This document shows positions 1-9,237 of a DNA stretch of 64,000 nt, piece after piece. Positions within the stretch are counted from its first letter, which is position 1; every line of letters begins with the position of its first letter. Source of the DNA: an uncultured Flavobacteriales bacterium (GTDB taxonomy: Bacteria; Bacteroidota; Bacteroidia; Flavobacteriales_D; Crocinitomicaceae); contig CAJAVU010000021.1 of the NCBI GenBank assembly GCA_903945495.1, forward strand, positions 310,001-374,000, read 5' to 3'. The notes under the pieces are model-generated. The model searched no databases. It worked only from the letters and a program-made list of their open reading frames with translations, and was not told where the DNA came from. The position numbers and the translations under genes were made by a program.

Positions 1-410
1 AGTGCAGCACTTATTAATGAAAAAGGCGCAGTTCCATTCGAAACACAATTTCCAACTGCAGTATACGATGCAGCATTGCAAGGCACAGCAGCTGAAAATA
101 GTTGTGCTTGAAGTGCATTGTCTTGCCCTGGATTCGTTTCAAACACTAAATTGCTAAAATCTACTTGAATCGCTCCTCCAGTTGCATTTGTGGTAAACGT
201 AAACCAAATAGAGTTGTTGGAGGTGAAACAAAAGGTAAAATCATCTTCACATCCTGGGCAAAAGGTTTTATTTGCATCAATGTTTGTGACGGAAAATAAT
301 TGATTCGGACAAAGTTCTAGAGCAGAATTACAGTTATTGTAGCTTTGTTGAGCCAACAAGTTGTGGTGCAAGAACTGCATTAACAATAAAATAACAACCC
401 ATGGTTTCAT
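1..410 (-). CDS. Secreted Cys-rich surface protein, N-terminal part (cut by window edge)
   Basis: An open frame runs from an ATG at 410 off the left edge of the window, giving about 136 residues without a stop. It begins with a hydrophobic signal peptide (MKPWVVILLLMQ.., cleavage likely after LLAQ near residue 21). A Cys-rich segment follows (CNSALELCP, CPGCEDDF) with a beta-rich stretch containing SIWFTFTTNATGG. The style resembles the middle part of the T9SS protein at 33680-35290, so this is probably a secreted or cell-surface protein. Its C-terminus, where a sorting domain would sit, lies outside the window. No specific function can be given. It is divergent from the large gene starting at 563. 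Confidence 0.72.
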   Translation of the reverse strand, partial: MKPWVVILLLMQFLHHNLLAQQSYNNCNSALELCPNQLFSVTNIDANKTFCPGCEDDFTFCFTSNNSIWFTFTTNATGGAIQVDFSNLVFETNPGQDNALQAQLFSAAVPCNAASYTAVGNCVSNGTAPFSLISAA

Positions 411-445
411 GTTCTTCAATCCCCTGTTTTTCTAACAAATAACAA

Positions 446-453
446 CAAATTTA
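446..453 (-). promoter_or_regulatory. Possible -7 element for the leftmost gene
   Basis: On the minus strand this reads TAAATTTG, a match to the Bacteroidota -7 box TAnnTTTG, and it lies 35 bases before the ATG at 410. No TTG is found at the expected -33 spacing, so support is partial. Confidence 0.3.
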
Positions 454-562
454 ATCAGCCTTGGAATAAAATGCATAGTTTTAATCCGCCAAAAACATGA
501 AGTTATGTTTTTTTGGCACAATAATAGGTTTTTTTTCGCCGAACAATTTAATATAATGGCAT

Positions 563-3500
563 ATGACTAAAATAGTTACTCTCGCATTTGGCCTACTTCT
601 ATCGATGGGATCTTTGTTTTCCCAAAAAATAGATTACGATAACAGTTCGAAGTGGTTTTTTGGATTAAATCTGGGAACTACTTGGCAAACAACCGATGTG
701 GCAAATCGCTACAATGTTGGTTGGGGTTTAACCTTAGGGAAATCTTTTAATTACAATTACGGTAAGAAAATCTACTTTGATATTCGTGGCCGTTATTTGA
801 ATGGAAACTGGTATGGTCAAGATTACGATACCACTTCGTTGGCAAACTACAACCCAGACAATTTACCATCTGGTTATGCTTTGCAAACGTATAAGGATTC
901 ACTTGGTTTTTCTGTCAACAATTTTAAAACAAATGTCCACCGTTTAGGATTGGAATTGGTGTTGCATGCGAATGGAATTCGTGAAAAAACAGGTATCGAT
1001 CCATACATTTTCGGAGGAGTTGGTTTCACTTGGCACGAAACATCTGGTGATTTAGGAACGAAAGGCCTTTTTGGTGATACGATGTTCTATAATTATGATC
1101 CAGCTCTTGTGAACAAATCGTATGTCAATAGTTTGTTAGACAAAGATTACGAAACAGCTTTGACAGGTTCAACTGCAGGTAATTACCGCGTAAATTTCAT
1201 GCCTAGTTTAGGTTTTGGTATTGGCTACCAAGTTGGTAAACGCGTTTCAATTGGTTTGGAGCACAAAACGACATTTACCTTAATTGATGATTTTGACGGA
1301 TACGTGGATGGCTCAAGTAAATACAACGACATCTACCACTATACTTCGGCGTACATTCAATTCCGTTTTAGACATGGAAGAGAAGAACATACGGAAAACA
1401 CGGTTAACAACGTCGATAATTACAATACTGCAGGCGGTTGCGTAAAACCAACGATTACGCTTGTTAATCCTGCTTCAAATGGCTTAATGGCTACTGCAAT
1501 AAATTATCAATTGGTTGCAGATGTAAAAGATGTATTGGGACGCGAAAATATTTCTGTAAAACAAAACGGTGTGAGCAATTACACATTTACGTACAATGCA
1601 CAAACAGATCGCTTGGAAGCGGGTGTTGTTTTAGTTCCTGGAATGAATACGTTTGAAATCACTGCAACAAATACGTGTGGTTCAGATGTAGAAACAATCA
1701 CTGTGAATTACGAAGACTGTAAATCACCAATCATTGCACTCGTGAATCCAACTTCGAATGGAACTACTGTTTCTACTGCTGCGTATTCATTTAGCGCCTT
1801 AGTTCAAAATGCAACAAATCAACAAATTACTGTTTCATTAAACAATGTGAACGTTACGAATTTTTCTTTCAATCCAACATCTGGTTCATTGCAAGGAAAT
1901 GTGAATTTGGTTGTAGGAGTAAATACAGTTGTAATCACTTCTACAAATCAATGTGGAACTGTATCACAATCGTTTACTGTGAACTATCAAACATGTATTG
2001 TTCCATCAATCACTTTAATTTCACCTTCAACTAATGGAACAACAGTTGGTAGTGCGAATTTTATTTTGTCTGCATCAATTCAAAATGGTGCGAACAGTCA
2101 AGTAAAAGTAACGCACAACACGCGCGCACTAACAAACGTTAATTACAATGCTACAACAGGAGCAGTTCAAACAACTGTAACATTAACACCAGGTGTAAAT
2201 ACTTTTGTGATCACGTCAACAAATAGCTGTGGAACGGATACGGAAACAATTACGGTGAACTATCAAAATTGTGTTCCACCAGCAATTACGCCAATTGTAC
2301 CTGCATCAAATGGAATGACAGTTTCTTCTGCAAACTTTGTATTGAATGCAGCTGTGTTGAATTCGAACAATGGTCAGGGAATTACTGTTACGCATAACAC
2401 TCGTTCAATCACAAATTTCAGTTTCAACAATGCTTCTAATAATTTGCAAGCATCGTTAACCTTGAATCCAGGATTGAACACAATTGTTATTTCCACAACA
2501 AATGCGTGTGGTACGGATACTGAAACAATCACTATTAATTACCAAGCATGTGCGGTACCTGTGATAACTGTTACTTCTCCTGCTTCAAATAACACGCTTG
2601 CATCAACAGCAAGTTTCACATTTACTGCATTTGTACAAAATGCTACGAATGGTCAAGGAATAAGTTTGAAATTGAATAACACATCGATTACAAATTTCAC
2701 ATACAACGCGTCAACTGGAGTAGTTCAGTCAACTGTAAATCTTCTACCTGGATTAAACACGTTTGTATTGAATGTTACAAATTCTTGTGGTTCTGATGCT
2801 GAAACAGCGGTTGTGAATTATCAACCGTGTGCAATGCCAACGGTAAATATTACAACGCCATTGACAAATGGAATGACTGTTACAAATGCGAACTTTAACT
2901 TTAATGCTTTTGTACAAAACGTTTCGAATGCGCAAGGTGTCACATTCATAGTGAACAATCAAACTGTTACGAACTATACGTTCAATACAACAACAGGAGT
3001 ATTGCAAGCGAATCTAAATTTGATCCCTGGAATAAATACGTTTGTTCTTACTGCGACAACGTCATGCGGTACAGAAACAAAAACGATTACAGTAAATTAT
3101 CAAAACTGTATTGCTCCAGTAATTTCACTTGTTTCACCGTCTACAAATGGAACAACTGTTAACAATGCGAACTTTAATTTCGCTGCACTTGTTCAAAACG
3201 TTGGTTCTGGTCAACAAGGTGTTTCTTTATCCTTGAACGGTAGAGCAATTACAAATTACAGCTTGAACAATGCAACAGGAAGTTTGACTAGTTCAGTTGT
3301 ATTGGTTCCTGGTTTGAATACATTTATCTTAACGGTAAATACAACATGTGGAACAGATACAGAAACGATTACTATTAACTATTCTAATTGTACTGCTCCA
3401 GTTGTCAATTTTGTTTCTCCAGCGGCGAATGGAACGAATGTATCTAATGCGATGTTTGTGTTGAATGCAATTGTTCAAAATTCAAACAATGGTCAAGGCA

Positions 3501-5614
3501 TAACATTTACGCAAAACGGAAACAGCATATCAAATTATAGTTTTAATAATTCGAATGGTAGTTTCCAAAGCACTGTTACCTTGGTTCCAGGTTTAAATAC
3601 TTTTGTGCTTAGTTCATTGAATGCGTGTGGAACAGATGCTGAGACAGTGACTGTTACTTACACTCCTTGTGTTGCGCCATCAATTACAATTGTAACGCCA
3701 ACATCAGCAAACACAACAGTTACTTCAGCAAACTTTACATTGGGTGCATTGATTCTGAATTCAAACAATGGTCAAGGGCTTTCATTGAAACTAAACAATG
3801 TTGCCGTTACAAATTATAGCTTCAACAATGCAACTGGAGCGCTTCAGGCAAATGTTACCTCGAATCCTGGGGTGAATACAATTGTATTGATATCTACAAC
3901 TTCTTGTGGAACAGATACTGAAACAATTACAGTGAACTACAACAATTGTATTGCTCCGTCAATTTCGCTTGTAATGCCTGCCATGAATGGATCAACAGTC
4001 ACAACTTCAACGTTTGATGTTGCTGCTACAATCTCAAACGCGAATAATGGTCAAGGAATAACATTAACTATAAACGGAAGAGCTATTACTAATTTCAGTT
4101 TCAACAATTCAACTGGAGCATTTTTAAGCACTGTGAATTTAACTCCTGGATTGAACAACATTGTATTGTCAATTACAACTCCTTGTGGTACAGATGCTGT
4201 TACTTTGACACTGAATTATAGTAACTGTGTTCCTCCGACTGTAAGCTTAACAAATACAGTTGCTAGCGGTGGAACTGTAAGTAGTCCAGTGTTTACGTTC
4301 AGTGCTTTGTTGGTAAACATGGGCACAGGACAAGGAATTACGTATTCGTTTAACGGTAATAATTCAGTTCCTGCGAACTTTAACAGTACGACTGGAGTTT
4401 TAACAAGTAATGTAACGTTAGTGACGGGTGTAAACACATTCGTAGTGAATGGCACAAATGCTTGTGGAACAGCTTCACAACAATACACCGTGATTTATAA
4501 ACCATGTGTGTTACCAGTTGTCACATTTGTGAATCCAGCAAGTTCAGTTATCAACGTTAGTTCACCGTCATTCACATTAAATGCTCAAGTGTTAAATGTT
4601 GAAAATAGTTCAAACATTGTTTTCACACAAAATGGAACCCAATTAACAAACTTTACTTTCAATTCAACAGTTGGATTGGTAGGAAAAATTACGTTGAATG
4701 TAGGAGCAAATATATTTGTAGTTACTGCAACGAATCCATGTGGAACAGCGACACAAACCATTACTGTAAACTACACACCGTGTGTATTGCCAGTGATAAC
4801 AGTTAGCAATCCTTCAGCAAATGGTTCTGTTGTGAACTTTGCTTCAATGAATATCAATGCGAATATTTCGAACGTGAATGCAAATTCTACTGTTGCCGTG
4901 ACTCAAAATGGAATGCCAATATCTGGGTTCAATTATAATCCACCATCAGGATTCTCTGGTAAAGTGAATTTAAGTCCAGGTTTAAATACGTTCATTGTTA
5001 CAGCAACAAATGAATGTGGAACAGTTTCTGAGACAATAACGATAACGTATCAACCATGTGTTGCACCAGTAATTTCATTTATTAATCCTGCTACGAATGG
5101 AATGACTGTTTCGAATCAAAACTTTGCGTTTTCAGCATCGGTTACAAATCCAGGAAATGTGATTGCGATTAAGTTGAATAATCGAACGATTACAGTGTTT
5201 TCTTACGATAATGCAACACGTTTATTGAATTCGAATCTTGCTTTGATTCAAGGTGCAAATACGATTACGGTAACAGTTACCAATGAATGTGGAACAACAA
5301 CAGAAACAATTACTGTTAATTATGTCCCTGCAGCATCAGGAGGTGGAGATAATAATGGTGGTTCAACTGAAAACGGTTCTGGATCAAATGGAAATGGTGG
5401 TCAAATTGGACAAGCAAAAATTACGATTTGTCATACAGAAAAAGGAGTGTCAACAACAATGGAAATTCCATTAGCTGATTGGCCAAGATATCAAGCACTT
5501 GGTGCTACTGTAGGTTCATGTCCAGAAAACAAAGAAAAATCGGATGAAAAACCAGTATCAAAACCAACAGAATCTGCGCCAAAAACACCTGTTAATGGTC
5601 GTGGAGGTTTGTAA
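563..5614 (+). CDS. Giant surface protein: N-terminal beta-barrel-like domain plus 14 Ig-like repeats
   Basis: The protein has 1683 residues. A signal peptide (MTKIVTLAFGLLLSMGSLFSQ) is followed by about 250 residues rich in alternating aromatic/polar strands (WFFGLNLGTTWQTTD, YGKKIYFDIRGRY, GYQVGKRVSIGLEHKT). These look like an outer-membrane beta-barrel of the OmpA/OprF size class. From residue about 293 to 1587 there are 14 repeats of about 92 residues. Each starts C.xP.i..v.P.sNG and ends in G.Nt.v....N.CGT.tetitVnY, with two conserved Cys per repeat. A Gly/Asn linker leads to a KITICH segment near residue 1619 and a Lys/Pro-rich tail. No typical T9SS signal is seen. Barrel plus Ig repeats suggests a membrane-anchored adhesin; this is inference. 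A secreted repeat protein with a non-barrel head is the alternative. Confidence 0.85.
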   Translation: MTKIVTLAFGLLLSMGSLFSQKIDYDNSSKWFFGLNLGTTWQTTDVANRYNVGWGLTLGKSFNYNYGKKIYFDIRGRYLNGNWYGQDYDTTSLANYNPDNLPSGYALQTYKDSLGFSVNNFKTNVHRLGLELVLHANGIREKTGIDPYIFGGVGFTWHETSGDLGTKGLFGDTMFYNYDPALVNKSYVNSLLDKDYETALTGSTAGNYRVNFMPSLGFGIGYQVGKRVSIGLEHKTTFTLIDDFDGYVDGSSKYNDIYHYTSAYIQFRFRHGREEHTENTVNNVDNYNTAGGCVKPTITLVNPASNGLMATAINYQLVADVKDVLGRENISVKQNGVSNYTFTYNAQTDRLEAGVVLVPGMNTFEITATNTCGSDVETITVNYEDCKSPIIALVNPTSNGTTVSTAAYSFSALVQNATNQQITVSLNNVNVTNFSFNPTSGSLQGNVNLVVGVNTVVITSTNQCGTVSQSFTVNYQTCIVPSITLISPSTNGTTVGSANFILSASIQNGANSQVKVTHNTRALTNVNYNATTGAVQTTVTLTPGVNTFVITSTNSCGTDTETITVNYQNCVPPAITPIVPASNGMTVSSANFVLNAAVLNSNNGQGITVTHNTRSITNFSFNNASNNLQASLTLNPGLNTIVISTTNACGTDTETITINYQACAVPVITVTSPASNNTLASTASFTFTAFVQNATNGQGISLKLNNTSITNFTYNASTGVVQSTVNLLPGLNTFVLNVTNSCGSDAETAVVNYQPCAMPTVNITTPLTNGMTVTNANFNFNAFVQNVSNAQGVTFIVNNQTVTNYTFNTTTGVLQANLNLIPGINTFVLTATTSCGTETKTITVNYQNCIAPVISLVSPSTNGTTVNNANFNFAALVQNVGSGQQGVSLSLNGRAITNYSLNNATGSLTSSVVLVPGLNTFILTVNTTCGTDTETITINYSNCTAPVVNFVSPAANGTNVSNAMFVLNAIVQNSNNGQGITFTQNGNSISNYSFNNSNGSFQSTVTLVPGLNTFVLSSLNACGTDAETVTVTYTPCVAPSITIVTPTSANTTVTSANFTLGALILNSNNGQGLSLKLNNVAVTNYSFNNATGALQANVTSNPGVNTIVLISTTSCGTDTETITVNYNNCIAPSISLVMPAMNGSTVTTSTFDVAATISNANNGQGITLTINGRAITNFSFNNSTGAFLSTVNLTPGLNNIVLSITTPCGTDAVTLTLNYSNCVPPTVSLTNTVASGGTVSSPVFTFSALLVNMGTGQGITYSFNGNNSVPANFNSTTGVLTSNVTLVTGVNTFVVNGTNACGTASQQYTVIYKPCVLPVVTFVNPASSVINVSSPSFTLNAQVLNVENSSNIVFTQNGTQLTNFTFNSTVGLVGKITLNVGANIFVVTATNPCGTATQTITVNYTPCVLPVITVSNPSANGSVVNFASMNINANISNVNANSTVAVTQNGMPISGFNYNPPSGFSGKVNLSPGLNTFIVTATNECGTVSETITITYQPCVAPVISFINPATNGMTVSNQNFAFSASVTNPGNVIAIKLNNRTITVFSYDNATRLLNSNLALIQGANTITVTVTNECGTTTETITVNYVPAASGGGDNNGGSTENGSGSNGNGGQIGQAKITICHTEKGVSTTMEIPLADWPRYQALGATVGSCPENKEKSDEKPVSKPTESAPKTPVNGRGGL
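1439..5323 (+). repeat. 14 tandem Ig-like domain repeats (about 278 bp each, coding)
   Basis: Repeat starts are marked by the Cys-x-x-Pro signature: CVKP, CKSP, CIVP, CVPP, CAVP, CAMP, CIAP, CTAP, CVAP, CIAP, CVPP, CVLP, CVLP, CVAP. The copies are diverged in DNA but keep the CG(T/S)..etitvnY end block. Middle copies (third to tenth) share NNGQG or similar insertions, consistent with internal duplication. The frame is intact throughout. Confidence 0.9.
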
Positions 5615-5631
5615 AATACAATCTTAGAAGT

Positions 5632-5667
5632 AGAAAAGCCGTTCAACTTGAACGGCTTTTCTTTTTT
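5632..5667 (+). terminator. Intrinsic terminator after the Ig-repeat gene
   Basis: A perfect inverted repeat (AGAAAAGCCGTTCAA with its complement, almost no loop) is followed by a run of T, 18 bases after the stop at 5614. Confidence 0.85.
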
Positions 5668-5735
5668 AAAGTGCACGATAAATTTTTAAAAATCAATTCA
5701 TCTAATTATATTCGCAACCTTAAAGAAAAAAGAAA

Positions 5736-7943
5736 ATGGCATTAATCGGAAAAATTCGAGAAAAATCTGTATTACTAGTAGTGATTATTGGACTTGCTTT
5801 GGTGGCTTTCATATTGGGAGCATACGGCAAAATGGGATCAGGTTCTGATGAGCAAATTGGTTATGGAACAGTATTCGGTGAAATGGTTGACATGAAGTCT
5901 TATGATAAGAAAAACAGACAATATGTCTCTAGAGATTCAGTAACATTTCTTCAACAACAAAGAGAATATACTCTTAAAGACCGCGAAAATTCAGCAAATA
6001 ATGCATGGAAAGAACTTACAGATTCAATCATGTTATCCAAGGAGTTTGAAGAATTAGGTATTCATGTTGGTGACAATGAATTGAATGCTTATTTATATGG
6101 TCAGGATGGATTCACAGTTTTACCTCAATTACAGCAGGGTTTCACCGATTCGATTACAGGGATGTTTAACTACAAACTGTTAGAGAAACGTATCCAAGAT
6201 ATGAAAAACTCATCCAATCCTTCGGAAAGACAAATGTGGGAGGATGCTAAAAGAGACTTTACTAATCAAAGAAAAAACGAAAAATATTTTCAAATTGTTA
6301 GTCAAGGATTGTATGTTACGAAATTAGAAGCAGAAGAAGAATACTACGCGCAAAACGAGAAAAAAGCGATTTCGTATGTTGTAAAACGTTACAGCGAGAT
6401 AGAAGATGAGAAAATTAAAATCTCAGACGAAGAGTTGAAAGCGTATTATGAAGAACATAAAAATGACAAAAAATACGAGAACAGAAACGCGAGCAGAGAG
6501 GTTCGTTATTTCAATGTACTTGTCAATCCATCAAAATATGATTCAATCCGTTTTAGTCGTGAAATGAATGTGTTGAAGAAAGAATTTACAACGACACCAA
6601 ATGATTCATTGTTTGTTTTGAAAAATAGTTCTATTCCGTTCTATTCGTCAGCAAAAACTGCTACAGCAGTGCCAGAAGACAATGAAAAAGCACAAAAATT
6701 ACAATCGTATCCAAAATACATGGATACTGTTTTCAAAACAGCTACAATTGGTCAAGTTGTTGGTCCATACGATAGCCGTGGGAATGTTGTAATTTCGAAA
6801 GTTATTGGATTTACGCCTTCACGTTTGAAAGCACGTCATATTTTGATTAGTACGAACCAATCAAAAGACAAAAAGATAATTGCTCAAAAACAAAAAATCG
6901 CTGATAGTTTAGTGAAATTAATCAACAAGGATAATTTTACTGAGTTTGTTATGAAGTATTCTGAAGATCCAGGTTCAAAACAATCAGGAGGTGTTTATGA
7001 CAATTTCCTTGAAGCGGATATGGTTCCAGAATTTTCTACTTTCTGTGCTACTCAGCCAGTTGGATCAATTGGAATAGTGAAAACTGATTTTGGGTTCCAC
7101 ATCATTGAAGTTATGGAAAGAGACGCAAGTACCTTCCCTGTATTAGCTTCTGTTGCAAAAACGTTTAAACCTAGTCAAGAAACGCTCGATAGAAAAAATA
7201 ATGAAGTTTATTCATTGTTGTATAAATTGGATTCTAAACTTTCTAAATTGGAAGATATTAGAAAAAAATTAGCAATGTTCGATACACTTGCACAACAAGC
7301 AGGGTATTTCGTTCGTCCGTTGAGCATTTTGGAAGAGGCACCTGTTTTGTATGGTTTTACAGAAACAAATACCCAGTATAAAATTTTAAAATTGGCATTT
7401 AATGAAGAGGCGAAACTTGGAGATATGACAACATCACCAATAAAGGATAAAGAGCAGTACATTATTGCGATTGTTTCATCAATTCGTGAAAAAGGTGTTC
7501 CAACATTTGAAGATGCTGAGATTGTTATGAAACGCGATTTGATTGAAGAGAAAAAAGCAAAACGCTTTACCTCTCAATTGTCGAAAGCGAAATCGCTGAA
7601 AGCAATTGCGCAGAAAACGCGAACAGAAATTATGAAAGCGGAGGTAACGTTCGCGAATCCACAAATTACGGGAGCAGGTTTTGAACCAGAAGTAATTGGT
7701 TCGATTTTCTCTGGATTAAAACCAGGTCAAACAACATTGCCATTGAAAGGTAAGTTAGGAGTATATGTAATTCGTATTGATAAATCTATCAAAGCTCCAG
7801 CCGCGGCAGATTTCAAAAAAGAAAAAGATCAATTATTGGCAACTGCTAAAAGAAACATTCAAGGAATGGTCATGAGTGGTTTGAAAAAGAAAGCGGAAGT
7901 AATGGACAATCGCCTTTTCTTAACAGCTGGAGTAAGAAGATAA
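5736..7943 (+). CDS. PpiD/SurA-like periplasmic peptidyl-prolyl isomerase
   Basis: The protein has 735 residues. An N-terminal membrane anchor (residues about 11-30, VLLVVIIGLALVAFILG) follows a short cytoplasmic MALIGKIREKS, which is the PpiD layout. A SurA_N-like helical region occupies roughly 35-340. A parvulin (PpiC) domain lies at about 365-470 (ARHILIST, YSEDPGSKQSGG, FGFHIIEV). A second, degenerate parvulin-like region follows to the C-terminus (GSIFSGLKPGQTTLPLKGK). Family knowledge: such proteins assist folding of outer-membrane and secreted proteins on the periplasmic side of the inner membrane. It is monocistronic between two terminators. The motif TATATTCG at 5707-5714 resembles a -7 box. 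Confidence 0.88.
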   Translation: MALIGKIREKSVLLVVIIGLALVAFILGAYGKMGSGSDEQIGYGTVFGEMVDMKSYDKKNRQYVSRDSVTFLQQQREYTLKDRENSANNAWKELTDSIMLSKEFEELGIHVGDNELNAYLYGQDGFTVLPQLQQGFTDSITGMFNYKLLEKRIQDMKNSSNPSERQMWEDAKRDFTNQRKNEKYFQIVSQGLYVTKLEAEEEYYAQNEKKAISYVVKRYSEIEDEKIKISDEELKAYYEEHKNDKKYENRNASREVRYFNVLVNPSKYDSIRFSREMNVLKKEFTTTPNDSLFVLKNSSIPFYSSAKTATAVPEDNEKAQKLQSYPKYMDTVFKTATIGQVVGPYDSRGNVVISKVIGFTPSRLKARHILISTNQSKDKKIIAQKQKIADSLVKLINKDNFTEFVMKYSEDPGSKQSGGVYDNFLEADMVPEFSTFCATQPVGSIGIVKTDFGFHIIEVMERDASTFPVLASVAKTFKPSQETLDRKNNEVYSLLYKLDSKLSKLEDIRKKLAMFDTLAQQAGYFVRPLSILEEAPVLYGFTETNTQYKILKLAFNEEAKLGDMTTSPIKDKEQYIIAIVSSIREKGVPTFEDAEIVMKRDLIEEKKAKRFTSQLSKAKSLKAIAQKTRTEIMKAEVTFANPQITGAGFEPEVIGSIFSGLKPGQTTLPLKGKLGVYVIRIDKSIKAPAAADFKKEKDQLLATAKRNIQGMVMSGLKKKAEVMDNRLFLTAGVRR

Positions 7944-7961
7944 GAACAGAATAGATATATT

Positions 7962-7995
7962 AAAAAGGTGTCACAGCAACGTGACACCTTTTTTT
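7962..7995. terminator. Bidirectional terminator between ppiD-like gene and dprA
   Basis: The stem AAAAAGGTGTCAC / GTGACACCTTTTT has a 6-base loop, with T-runs on both strands. It serves the convergent genes. The dprA stop codon (TAA on the minus strand, 7994-7996) lies inside its right arm. Confidence 0.88.
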
Positions 7996-9100
7996 ATACA
8001 ATAGCATATTTTTTTCCAGGTAAAGCTTTTAGTATTCCTTTCATTTCTAAATGGAACAACTTGACATTTAGAGTGGAAATCGGGATTTTTGTTTTAAATG
8101 AAATCACATCGATGTGATCATTTTCGGAAGCATGTAATGATTGAATGATTGTTTGCTCAAGATTGTCCAATTCAATTAAGCAACTTCGCTGAACTCCTCT
8201 TTTTGCTTCCATCTGTTCTTTGTCCCAACCCATTTGGGTAAGGAAATCGTTGCCATTTAAAATCATTTGTGCTTTTTGTTGTTTAATTAACAGATTACAA
8301 CCGGCAGAATATTGTTGCCCGACATTTCCTGGAAAAGCAAAAACGTCTCGATTATAATCATTCGCGAGTTCAGCGGTGATTAAGGAACCACCTGAATTTT
8401 TACTTTCAATAACAATTGTAGCATCGGAGAGTCCCGCAACGATTCGATTCCGCATAGGGAAATTTTCTCGATCTGGTTTTGTTCCCGGAATAAATTCAGT
8501 TAATAAACCGCCATTTGAAAACATCATTTCAGCAGTTTTCCGATGCACACTTGGATACAAACGATCCAAACCATGACCTAGAATACCAAGTGTTTCTATT
8601 CCATATTTGACACTTAGTTGATGTGCAATAATATCAATACCATATGCCATTCCGCTGATAATTTGAATATTACCGGACGCAAGATGTGATATCAACTCCT
8701 CGCACAATTCCCCACCATATTTCGTTGAATTACGGGTTCCAACAATGGCAACACTTTTTTCTGGGTTACATGAGAAGTGACCTTTACTATACAAGAGCAA
8801 TGGCGCGTCGTCACATTGTTTTAAACGTCTAGGATAGTTTCCGTCCAAGTAAAAATGAGTCTGAATATTGTTTTTCACACAATAGTTTGCTTCCGCTTCT
8901 GCCTTAATTAATGCACTTTTTCGATCGATTTGCTTAAGAACTGATTTTCCAATGCCTGTTTTCGCGTGAATCACTGGGAGTTTTTCATGAAATACAGCTT
9001 CGACCGAGCCGAGTTTAGAAACAAGTAAACTTGCTTTTTTTGGACCGATTCCATGGAGAAATGTGAGCCCAATTTGATAATGTAGGTTGCTATTGTTCAA
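7994..9100 (-). CDS. dprA: DNA-processing protein DprA (Smf)
   Basis: The protein has 368 residues and loads RecA onto incoming single-stranded DNA in natural transformation (family knowledge). An N-terminal helix-hairpin-helix/SAM-like part (FLHGIGPKKASLLVSKLG) is followed by the DprA Rossmann fold, with VGTRNSTKYG, SGMAYGIDIIAHQ, LGHGLDRLYP, FPMRNRIVAGLS, SGGSLITAELA and FAFPGNVGQ. A C-terminal winged-helix segment follows (about 300-368). The start is a TTG at 9098-9100. No in-frame ATG lies nearby upstream, and the sequence from this TTG matches the family's usual N-terminus. No competence genes are adjacent. Confidence 0.95.
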   Translation of the reverse strand: MNNSNLHYQIGLTFLHGIGPKKASLLVSKLGSVEAVFHEKLPVIHAKTGIGKSVLKQIDRKSALIKAEAEANYCVKNNIQTHFYLDGNYPRRLKQCDDAPLLLYSKGHFSCNPEKSVAIVGTRNSTKYGGELCEELISHLASGNIQIISGMAYGIDIIAHQLSVKYGIETLGILGHGLDRLYPSVHRKTAEMMFSNGGLLTEFIPGTKPDRENFPMRNRIVAGLSDATIVIESKNSGGSLITAELANDYNRDVFAFPGNVGQQYSAGCNLLIKQQKAQMILNGNDFLTQMGWDKEQMEAKRGVQRSCLIELDNLEQTIIQSLHASENDHIDVISFKTKIPISTLNVKLFHLEMKGILKALPGKKYAIV

Positions 9101-9237
9101 TGTAAAATGTATTAAGGTTATCTTGAATATATGAAAAATTACGCGATTATTAAGTCGACTTCAAACTTTTTTCTTTTTTGAACAACAATGCTATTTAAAT
9201 AGCTATTTTTATCTATAAACTATAGAAATTTGTTTAA

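Noticed and set aside
1439..5323. Regularly spaced repeats that might suggest CRISPR or satellite DNA
   Set aside because: The 278-bp period is an intact reading frame of Ig-like domains; the repeats are diverged at DNA level.
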